Shown here piece by piece: positions 14,626 to 20,086 of a stretch of DNA of 20,086 nt. A program made the position numbers and the translations under genes. Position 1 is the stretch's first letter, and the number at the start of each line of letters is the position of its first letter. The notes beneath the pieces are model-generated. The model was not told the DNA's origin and did no database searches. It saw only the letters and a program-made list of their open reading frames with translations. Source of the DNA: a virus; IMG/VR virus record IMGVR_UViG_3300021964_000742, positions 1 to 20,086 of that record; one strand, 5' to 3'.

Positions 14626-16869
14626 CTATGCAATCTCAGGGATAAACTTCTGTACAAAGATGCGCTGCTGTGCCTTAGAGCCTGCAAACTTACGGAACCC
14701 ACGTAACAGGTCACCCTTTTTAGTGGACTTGACCTCGAGCGCCTCGTCCTCAATGCTCAGCTTGCCGCCGTTCATAATGTAACGTACATCGAAACCTGTC
14801 TTGTCTCGTGCTTCGACTAAACCAGAGGACTGCTGTGGCTTGAATATCTTTTCCCATTCCCAGTAGCCCATGTTAATGTCACCAACAGTAGCGTACTCCT
14901 TACACTCCTCGAGGGTGCGCTTAGTGAACCTGTCCAGTATATGATAGTTTACAACCTTAGAGCCTGTAATCTCCTTGTATATCTCAAGCAGAGTACAAGT
15001 CAATTCTACGTTACGATGTGCCATGCCTTTAAGCATGGGGTACACTGCTGAACCATACTTGAAAACAGGCTCTTGTCTGTAATGAGGATTTTGAGGCCAC
15101 ACTCTGCCCTCGTTCTCCTTCCAGTATTCGGAGTAATCAGTAGCCTCACCGTCAGTCAGGACAATAGTATTAAGAATCTCAACACCAGTACCCTTACGGA
15201 AACGCTTGGCAATCTCAATACCGATAACAATTGTTGCATTGAGAGGCGTGCCACCCATATCCAATGCACCGTTTTGATTCATCCAAACAGGTAACATACC
15301 GTTTGTGGTACGGTTATTGCGACTTGCCATACGATAATCGAATGATGATTTCCACAGTAGTAAATACTTGTATGCTTCCTCGAGCTGTGCCTTGCTGAAA
15401 TCTGAAGTGAGCAGCTTGACAGTCTTAGCCTCTTCAATCACATATTCACCTACCTTAGACTCAGGTCGGGAAAGATTGCCGCCCCAATTATTGCCAGTAG
15501 TAAAACCATACACCTCGAAAGGCACATTGATCTTACGTGCGAACATAGTTAGATTGATAAGCTGTGCAAGTGTATCACCCATATTACGGAACATTGAACC
15601 AGACATATCGAGGTACATAATGAAACCGTGATTCTTGCCTTCGGGTATTGAAGTAACCTGCTTGAACAAGTCATCTGAAGTCTTGTAAGCCCACAGTCTA
15701 TCCTCATTGAGGTCGCCTGTCTTGGCAGTCTTAGCCTTAATAAATTGTGACGCTTTACGCTTCATCTCAAAAGAGGCAACCATCTGATTAACTGTCTTAC
15801 TGTTCTGTGCAATGAAATCTTTGTACAGTTTTTCAGCGTGTGTCTTAGGGTCTACGTAATCGTTATGATGGCCGGCCTCAACAAGGTCCCACCTGTAAAC
15901 ATCTTTAGGCTGTACAATATTATCCAACAAACTTGGGCCTGTAGGCAAAGTAATGTATACTGATTCCTTAGACTCTGAGGTGTCTAACAGACTTTCCTCA
16001 TTCTCACGGAATGCCTTGTCGGTAATTGAACCAACACCACCGTCATCTGCAAAGTCCTGAATAGCCTGAGGTGCTTCGTCCTCTGCCCCGTCTTCGATGT
16101 CGCCGTCATCTGAATCTGAATCACCAGCAGTTTGAGAATCATCTGAGTCCTCGTCGGTCTCCTCACCGGTGTTACCAGCAGCTGAACCGCCTTCGTCTTC
16201 GGAAGTGTCTTCGGACTCGGACTGCTCCCAGTCTGACATATCGCCTTCCATGTCCATATCGCTGTCGCCTGACTGTGGATCGAAGTCCTCCATCAGCTGC
16301 TCAATGTCATCCTCAGCAGTTTCCTGTGCCTTGCCGTGTAATTCACGGGCCAGTGCCTCAACCTCTTCCCAAGTCTGAGTATTCGCACAACGGTCTACAA
16401 AGGACTGTTCTTCAGTAGTGAACCGAACATTGAGGAATGACCCGACCTTAAAGTGTAGGTTGATACGGTCAATGAGAGGTAGCTTGTTTACGTCTATATC
16501 TTTGACACCGAAAAAGTCACGCTCGAATAATTCACGGTAACCTGCGTAGAAGCTACGGACAAGACCGGGATAACGTGATTTTACATTGCGCTCAATACGT
16601 GCGTCCTCGATAACATTGAGGAAGCCTTTAAGTGTACGATCCTCACAAACGGCATCGTGCCAGCCTTCTGCAGGAGTATCGAATACGTGACCTACTTCAT
16701 GGCCGATAAACAAGTCTTGCATACAAGCAGGCATATCTTTCCACTTAGGGATATACATTGTACGAGACATTGGATCAAATGCTGCTGTAGGGAGGTTCGC
16801 CTTAACTTCTACTGTAATATTTTCAGTAGACAGTAATTTAGCGAGTAGTGATTTTGATTGAATTTGCAT
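14626..16869 (-). CDS. CobT-like protein: HEXXH metallopeptidase-like domain plus VWA domain
   Basis: A 747-residue protein in three parts. The N-terminal domain (about 1-180) has IGHEVGH (H57, E58, H61), a zinc-metalloprotease HEXXH signature, followed by NVIEDARIERN (85-95), whose Glu/Asp could be a third ligand. A very acidic Asp/Glu/Ser-rich linker covers about 185-275. The C-terminal VWA domain has an intact MIDAS: DMSGS (421-425), the Thr in GGTPLN (541) and LTDGEATD (571-578). CobT of cobaltochelatase shares the acidic linker and VWA domain, and pairs with CobS. The frame extends to a GTG at 16884, but the ATG at 16869 has GAGG 9 bases upstream. Function in the phage is unknown; peptidase activity is inferred from the motif only. 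Confidence 0.85.
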   Translation of the reverse strand: MQIQSKSLLAKLLSTENITVEVKANLPTAAFDPMSRTMYIPKWKDMPACMQDLFIGHEVGHVFDTPAEGWHDAVCEDRTLKGFLNVIEDARIERNVKSRYPGLVRSFYAGYRELFERDFFGVKDIDVNKLPLIDRINLHFKVGSFLNVRFTTEEQSFVDRCANTQTWEEVEALARELHGKAQETAEDDIEQLMEDFDPQSGDSDMDMEGDMSDWEQSESEDTSEDEGGSAAGNTGEETDEDSDDSQTAGDSDSDDGDIEDGAEDEAPQAIQDFADDGGVGSITDKAFRENEESLLDTSESKESVYITLPTGPSLLDNIVQPKDVYRWDLVEAGHHNDYVDPKTHAEKLYKDFIAQNSKTVNQMVASFEMKRKASQFIKAKTAKTGDLNEDRLWAYKTSDDLFKQVTSIPEGKNHGFIMYLDMSGSMFRNMGDTLAQLINLTMFARKINVPFEVYGFTTGNNWGGNLSRPESKVGEYVIEEAKTVKLLTSDFSKAQLEEAYKYLLLWKSSFDYRMASRNNRTTNGMLPVWMNQNGALDMGGTPLNATIVIGIEIAKRFRKGTGVEILNTIVLTDGEATDYSEYWKENEGRVWPQNPHYRQEPVFKYGSAVYPMLKGMAHRNVELTCTLLEIYKEITGSKVVNYHILDRFTKRTLEECKEYATVGDINMGYWEWEKIFKPQQSSGLVEARDKTGFDVRYIMNGGKLSIEDEALEVKSTKKGDLLRGFRKFAGSKAQQRIFVQKFIPEIA

Positions 16870-16912
16870 ATTTACAGTCCTCACAACCGTTTTCTCATTG
16901 TTTATATGCTAT

Positions 16913-16940
16913 ATTATACAGCCTTTTCAGGAAAAGTCAA
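16913..16940 (-). promoter_or_regulatory. Repeated-type promoter, copy 3 (CobT-like gene)
   Basis: TTGACT (16940-16935), 16 bases, TATAAT (16918-16913), then ATAGCATATAAA. The spacer contains CTTTT-cctg-AAAAG, the same inverted repeat as copy 2 with a different loop. Confidence 0.88.
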
Positions 16941-16946
16941 GACATT

Positions 16947-16999
16947 AAAGCCCTTACAAATCAATGACTTACGTTAAGTGCTTGATCTATAAGGGCTTT
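16947..16999 (-). terminator. Long regular palindrome, probable terminator of the glycine-zipper gene
   Basis: A 53-base imperfect palindrome: AAAGCCCTTA pairs with TAAGGGCTTT (10 bp), then a 3x3 mismatch, ATCAA with TTGAT, a 2x2 mismatch, ACTTA with TAAGT and a 3-base loop. It begins 13 bases after the glycine-zipper stop. The outer arms with flanking T-runs (TTTTATTTTT on the plus strand, TTTAAT on the minus) suit an intrinsic terminator, better on the plus strand. The inner half-site recurs at 14490 and 14547. Confidence 0.65.
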
Positions 17000-17011
17000 T
17001 ATTTTTCGTTA

Positions 17012-17410
17012 TTAATCAATAACTTGCGTGAAAACCTTGCCTTTGTATCGAAAAGTGACCTTTTCACCGCGCTGTACTTGGCGAGTTTCCGGGAAACAAT
17101 TGACTTCCTCAACAATACGTGGGCCTTGCTGAGTACCAACACGGGAACCGATAACTGCTCCAACTGCTGTGGCCGCTGTTTTACCATTGCCGCCGCCTAC
17201 TTGATTTCCTATTAGGCCGCCAGCAATTGCACCGATAATATTAACATCTGATCCTTCTTTGACTACCTGCCTTGTAGTACATACGTCTACAACTTCATAG
17301 ACCATATTAGGAACAGAACCGAGATATTCTACTACTTCTTCTTGGCCATAAACACCCCCGGAAACAAAACCTACCAGAAGAAATGTTGAGGCGCACATAA
17401 ACTGTTTCAT
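17012..17410 (-). CDS. Exported glycine-zipper (17-kDa-antigen-like) protein
   Basis: A 132-residue protein with an N-terminal signal peptide (about 1-22, hydrophobic core FMCASTFLLVGFVSGGVYG) and a glycine-zipper segment IIGAIAGGLIGNQVGGG ... AVGAVIGSRVG (about 58-94), as in the Rickettsia 17-kDa antigen/SlyB/glycine-zipper 2TM family of proteobacterial envelope proteins. CTTRQVV before and CFPETRQV after the zipper also fit. No Cys follows the predicted cleavage site, so it is not an obvious lipoprotein. In the cell it would act in the periplasm or an envelope membrane; a role in lysis or superinfection blocking is speculation. It looks acquired from a bacterium. GGAG lies 6 bases before the ATG. 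Confidence 0.87.
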   Translation of the reverse strand: MKQFMCASTFLLVGFVSGGVYGQEEVVEYLGSVPNMVYEVVDVCTTRQVVKEGSDVNIIGAIAGGLIGNQVGGGNGKTAATAVGAVIGSRVGTQQGPRIVEEVNCFPETRQVQRGEKVTFRYKGKVFTQVID

Positions 17411-17434
17411 AAGTATCTCCTATATTGTTCTTAC

Positions 17435-17463
17435 AGTATTACATATTATATAGGCAATGTCAA
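17435..17463 (-). promoter_or_regulatory. Probable sigma70-type promoter for the glycine-zipper gene
   Basis: TTGACA (17463-17458), 17 bases, AATACT (17440-17435) with an extended TGT just before it. The TGA inside the -35 hexamer (17462-17460) is the stop codon of the clpP-like gene. Confidence 0.62.
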
Positions 17464-18056
17464 GACTTTTTTCTGGCCGCTCTTTTCGGTTTGGTTTCTG
17501 CTTTTTCATACACTTTCTGCCTAGACTCAAGTCGCTTCTGTACTTCATCAGGGGCCATCCAATAGTCTCGGCCATTTGAGATTTCATCAATTTCTTCCGG
17601 AGTAAAGAAATCCTTGTAGATAGATTCCAGCAGATGCTTGCTCCACTTGTCCTCATGGTTGATTTGTTCTCTCATTTCATTGCCTTTACCGAATGAAAAC
17701 CCTGAATAATTATGAAACATAAACATACTATGCTCACTAATTTCAAAACTATCAGCAATTAGAAATAAAAATGTAGCAGCTGACATACAAGCACCTTCTA
17801 CTGAAGCTACAATATGTGCCTGTGATTCTGCCATTACTCTCATCAACTGTACTGCTGTCATAACATCACCACCATAACAATTTATATGTAAGTGTATAAT
17901 ATCTCTTTCTGTAGCAGATCGAATCAAGTGATTCCATTCTACGTATTCTCCAGGACTTTCAATATTGCCATTTAGATAAAAATCGAATACACTGCCACTT
18001 GGTCTAGCAAATACACCATCAACCAAAGGACTCAGGCCAGTCTTTTCTTCACTCAT
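17460..18056 (-). CDS. ClpP-like serine protease
   Basis: A 198-residue ClpP-family protein. ClpP forms barrel-shaped proteases fed by Clp ATPases. INCYGGDVMTAVQLM (58-72) corresponds to the INSPGG segment, the catalytic Ser is S92 in EGACMSAATF, the His is H115 in MFMFHNYSG and the Asp is D164 in NGRDYWMAPDEV, so the full triad is present. The C-terminal tail is Lys/Arg-rich (KPKRAARKKS). No Clp ATPase gene is visible; it might join host ClpX/ClpA or, as with some phage ClpP-like proteins, act in capsid maturation. AAGGA lies 7 bases before the ATG. Confidence 0.9.
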   Translation of the reverse strand: MSEEKTGLSPLVDGVFARPSGSVFDFYLNGNIESPGEYVEWNHLIRSATERDIIHLHINCYGGDVMTAVQLMRVMAESQAHIVASVEGACMSAATFLFLIADSFEISEHSMFMFHNYSGFSFGKGNEMREQINHEDKWSKHLLESIYKDFFTPEEIDEISNGRDYWMAPDEVQKRLESRQKVYEKAETKPKRAARKKS

Positions 18057-18090
18057 ATTATTTTCCTTTTTAAACGAACATTCAAAAACC

Positions 18091-18462
18091 TTAAATGTCC
18101 TCGTAGTATCTCGTTACTGATTTAATTTTCTCTACTTGTTTATCTATGATGGCTGTTCTATTTGGCCAGTGAATATAATCTTTCTCCGGATTCTTTTGGA
18201 GATTATACAGCAAAGGTAAGATAAGATCCTCTACCTGCTTTAGTTTAGCAGCCACGTCTTGTTGTACAAGTTCACGGTGCTCATTAATCATACCAGAAGA
18301 ATCTGATTGCAGTATCAATGCCTCTAGTCTTTCAATTTTATCTACTATAGTCTGAAGCTGTGCGTCATCTACTTGAGCGACTACGGGTTGCTGTGGTTGT
18401 ACTTCACCTGTAGGTATCTCATCTACAGCAGTGAAACCAAAATCAAAAATATTGTCAGACAT
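18091..18462 (-). CDS. Conserved phage coiled-coil protein, function unknown
   Basis: A 123-residue protein beginning MSDNIFDFGFTAVDE. A Gln/Pro/Val-rich stretch leads into a long predicted coiled coil (LQTIVDKIERLEALILQ ... AAKLKQVEDLILPLLYNL). The C-terminal block NPEKDYIHWPNRTAIIDKQVEKI recalls a segment conserved among T4-like marine phage proteins, a comparison made from memory. No enzyme motif is visible. The frame extends upstream to 18495, but the ATG at 18462 has GAGG about 9 bases upstream and overlaps the Bfd-like stop by 8 bases, so this start is preferred. Confidence 0.72.
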   Translation of the reverse strand: MSDNIFDFGFTAVDEIPTGEVQPQQPVVAQVDDAQLQTIVDKIERLEALILQSDSSGMINEHRELVQQDVAAKLKQVEDLILPLLYNLQKNPEKDYIHWPNRTAIIDKQVEKIKSVTRYYEDI

Positions 18463-18565
18463 TTTTCTTTTCCTCTTTCTGTATACACTTGCCACAACAA
18501 GTGCCTATTAGATAATATTTTTCTTTATCTCCTTGTTTTACAGCATTACATATACACAGGTACAT
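18455..18565 (-). CDS. Minimal Bfd-like [2Fe-2S] protein (36 aa)
   Basis: A 36-residue gene between iscU and the coiled-coil gene. It reads MYLCICNAVKQGDKEK, then YYLIGTCCGKCIQ and a basic tail. Bacterioferritin-associated ferredoxin (Bfd) begins MYVCLCN and ends its cluster site with a CGKC; here C4, C6, C24 and C27 reproduce the C-x-C ... C-x-x-C ligands, with an extra C23 as in many Bfd-like GTCCGKC motifs. The loop between pairs is only 17 residues rather than about 32, so helices present in Bfd (about 64 aa) are missing. The start overlaps the iscU stop as TGATG, with AAGGA 9 bases upstream; the stop overlaps the next gene by 8 bases. Both overlaps support translation. Confidence 0.78.
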   Translation of the reverse strand: MYLCICNAVKQGDKEKYYLIGTCCGKCIQKEEKKNV

Positions 18566-18939
18566 CAGTGTTTATCCTTATAGTCTTTTACTGCTGCCTT
18601 GATAGCATCTTCTGCTAATACGCTGCAATGTATTTTTACTGGTGGCAATGCTAACTCATTTGCCAAATCTACATTCTTTATTTCAGCTGCTTGTTCTAGT
18701 GTACAGCCTTTAACCCATTCTGTCAATAGTGAACTTGAGGCAATTGCGCTACCACAACCGTAAGTTTTGAATTTAGCATCTGTAATAACGCCAGCTTCTA
18801 CCTGTATTTGAAGTCTCATAACGTCACCACAAGCAGGAGCACCTACCATACCAGTACCTATGTTATCTTTTGCCGGATCGAATTTACCTACGTTACGTGG
18901 GTTCTCATAATGATCTAAAACCTTATCGGAGTACGCCAT
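18565..18939 (-). CDS. iscU: IscU iron-sulfur cluster scaffold protein
   Basis: A complete, 124-residue IscU (bacterial IscU about 128), the scaffold on which IscS and partners build [2Fe-2S] clusters. It matches E. coli IscU closely: NPRNVG, GMVGAPACGD (C37, D39), FKTYGCGSAIASSS (C62), and LPPVKIHC (the HscA-binding LPPVK and the ligand C105). All conserved ligands are present, so function is plausible. The high similarity to bacterial IscU suggests fairly recent transfer from a proteobacterium. No IscS, HscA/B or ferredoxin other than the small Bfd-like gene is visible, so it would rely on host partners. GAGG is 13 bases from the ATG, and the gene overlaps deformylase by 17 bases, suggesting coupling. 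Confidence 0.96.
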   Translation of the reverse strand: MAYSDKVLDHYENPRNVGKFDPAKDNIGTGMVGAPACGDVMRLQIQVEAGVITDAKFKTYGCGSAIASSSLLTEWVKGCTLEQAAEIKNVDLANELALPPVKIHCSVLAEDAIKAAVKDYKDKH

Positions 18940-19447
18940 TGTTTTGTTTAAACCTCTTTACTTTTTTATCCAAGCCTTTTAAAGCTCGTTCTATTTTAAA
19001 TTTAGATGCCCGCATAGTAAAATTCTGTCCGAGCATATGATCGTATTCATGTAACATTACTCTTGCAGGAATACCTTTAAATTCCTCAATTGTTTCATTA
19101 CCATTTTCATCATAGTATTTAAAAATTGCACCGGCCGGACGTTTAATGTGTAACCATAATCCTGGATAGGACAAACATCCTTCTTTCATTGAAATCACTT
19201 CATCAGATACATTTAGTAGCTCAGGATTAAACACAGCCTTTGTTTCTAATTTTTTGCCGCCTATAACAAAAACTTTACAATCTAATCCAACTTGATTAGC
19301 TGAAAGACCAACACCGCCAGACTTATACATAGCGGCTAACAGATCTTTCTTTAATTCTAACGGGTCTTCTTCGCCATCAAAGTCAAACTCTTTGGGAGCT
19401 ATTTTAAGTTTTGGATCTCCAAAAGGAAGCAGTGTCAATTCTCTCAT
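18923..19447 (-). CDS. def: Peptide deformylase
   Basis: A 174-residue peptide deformylase, which removes the formyl group from the initiator methionine of new proteins. All three motifs are present: GVGLSANQVG (45-54), EGCLSYPG (89-96, metal-ligand C91) and HEYDHMLG (133-140, with H133, E134 and H137; the usual residue is Ile or Leu where Tyr stands). A Lys/Arg-rich C-terminal tail (KFKIERALKGLDKKVKRFKQNN) may contact the ribosome. Phage deformylases are frequent in marine myoviruses and may support synthesis of phage proteins. The ATG overlaps the gp46 stop as ATGA. Confidence 0.96.
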   Translation of the reverse strand: MRELTLLPFGDPKLKIAPKEFDFDGEEDPLELKKDLLAAMYKSGGVGLSANQVGLDCKVFVIGGKKLETKAVFNPELLNVSDEVISMKEGCLSYPGLWLHIKRPAGAIFKYYDENGNETIEEFKGIPARVMLHEYDHMLGQNFTMRASKFKIERALKGLDKKVKRFKQNNGVLR

Positions 19448-20086
19448 GTCATTACCGAATAATTTTGTTTCTTTTCAAATTTTATCTGACTTCTAAACTT
19501 GTCAAACAACTGGTCACCTTTATGTGAGATTACAAATACGTTTGTGTCCTCACCTATAGTGTTCAACAAAGTCATTACATAGTCAGTCCCATTTACGTCT
19601 AGTGAGCTATCAAACACCTCATCTAGTAGAAGCAGATTGGTACTTGCGCTGTTCTTCATTTTAGCAATTGTTCGCCAAGTAAATACAAGTGCTAGGTCAA
19701 TACGTTGCTTCTCGCCTTCACTAAACGAAGCGTAACTAAACTTATCTCTGTGCCGGGACTTGATTGTTTCTTTGAATGTTTCATCTAAATCAAACTGTAC
19801 AAAGAAGTCCATGGCAGTTAAGTATTTATTCACTAACTTATTTATGACAGGTAAATACTGTCGAATAATTTTAGTTTTTATACCTGAGTCTTTTAATAGG
19901 TGTTCAGCTATTGTATTATACTCTTGCTCAGTTTTCAAGTCATTTCGTTGGTCAGTTTTACTTACAAGATCCTTAGCGATCTCTTTTAGTTTTGCTGTTT
20001 CTTTTTGAATGTCACCTATTTTGTTTTCTGTTTCAGACTTTTCAAGTATCAAACGCTGTAGTAAAGTTTGCTCAGCAATAAGTAGG
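19444..20086 (-). CDS. 46: Recombination endonuclease subunit gp46 (SbcC/Rad50-like), C-terminal part
   Basis: The C-terminal 213 residues of a gp46 protein, the SMC/Rad50-like ATPase partner of gp47 in DNA end processing for recombination. The frame enters from the right edge without a stop (LLIAEQTLLQRLILEKSE), so the TTG at 20052 is not a real start. It shows a charged coiled coil, ETIKSRHRDKFSY, the ABC signature FSEGEKQRIDLAL, Walker B LLLLDEVFDSSLD and the H-loop VISHKGD, as in T4 gp46. The N-terminal Walker A lies outside the window. It leads the deformylase-iscU cluster, which is joined to it by ATGA. Confidence 0.95.
   Translation of the reverse strand, partial: LLIAEQTLLQRLILEKSETENKIGDIQKETAKLKEIAKDLVSKTDQRNDLKTEQEYNTIAEHLLKDSGIKTKIIRQYLPVINKLVNKYLTAMDFFVQFDLDETFKETIKSRHRDKFSYASFSEGEKQRIDLALVFTWRTIAKMKNSASTNLLLLDEVFDSSLDVNGTDYVMTLLNTIGEDTNVFVISHKGDQLFDKFRSQIKFEKKQNYSVMT

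Noticed and set aside
16071-16418. Plus-strand frame opposite the acidic linker of the CobT-like gene
   Set aside because: It is the mirror of a Asp/Glu/Ser-rich coding stretch, giving a low-complexity Arg/Pro/Leu protein; no SD, promoter or recognisable domain, and all real genes lie on the minus strand.
14490-17025. CRISPR-like array from the repeated palindromes
   Set aside because: Only two full copies of unequal length, far apart and separated by genes; no regular spacers and no cas genes.
17420-17656. Minus-strand frame overlapping the ClpP-like gene in another frame
   Set aside because: It lies within the clpP coding sequence and the following promoter, has no supporting SD and no protein features.
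19444-20052. A complete 202-aa protein starting at TTG 20052
   Set aside because: The frame is open to the right edge of the window and the sequence is the middle of a gp46 coiled coil, so this is a partial gene.

Overview
The window is a stretch of a T4-like myovirus genome (class Caudoviricetes), most probably from a marine phage. All genes lie on the minus strand, so transcription runs from right (20086) to left (1). The assignment rests on a nearly complete T4-type replication and recombination core: gp46 (C-terminal part), gp45, gp44, gp62, RegA, gp43, UvsX and gp41 (N-terminal part), in the same relative order as in T4. Marine phage habit is inferred from bacterial-type passengers often met in cyanophages and pelagiphages: CobS-like ATPase, Hsp20, peptide deformylase, ClpP, a sugar-nucleotide dehydrogenase and a SNase-like nuclease. 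The IscU and glycine-zipper proteins look proteobacterial, so a proteobacterial host is more likely than a cyanobacterium, but the sequence does not prove this.

Layout in transcription order. (1) 20086-17012: gp46, peptide deformylase, IscU, an unusually small Bfd-like [2Fe-2S] protein (36 aa), a conserved coiled-coil protein, a ClpP-like protease and an exported glycine-zipper protein. (2) 16999-11265: a CobT-like HEXXH plus VWA protein, a 65-aa protein, a CobS/MoxR-type AAA+ ATPase, a ParB-like domain fused to a PD-(D/E)xK-like nuclease domain, and a DUF3310-like protein. Three of these units start from near-identical sigma70-type promoters. (3) 11229-8968: a 102-aa unknown, sliding clamp gp45, two very small genes and clamp loader gp44. 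(4) 8971-5978: an alpha/beta-hydrolase-like gene placed between gp44 and gp62, then gp62, RegA, Hsp20, a small conserved protein and the nuclease. (5) 5929-1: polymerase gp43, dehydrogenase, a Rossmann-like unknown, UvsX, a Cys-rich small protein, a P-loop kinase and helicase gp41, all joined by overlaps.

Regulation is legible. Early-type promoters match TTGACA/TTGACT with 16-17 bp to TATAAT or close variants, and at three of them the TGA inside the -35 hexamer is also the stop codon of the gene upstream. Three identical ATTATAAATA boxes match the T4 late promoter and precede regA, hsp20 and the 102-aa gene. ATGA or TGATG start/stop overlaps are common. Palindromic elements with the half-site ATCAA-NN-ACTTA flank the cobT-like gene. 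No tRNA, CRISPR array, insertion sequence or plus-strand gene was recognised, and no gap without a gene exceeds 300 bases. Several starts were moved inward from the longest open frame to the codon with a Shine-Dalgarno (SD) sequence.
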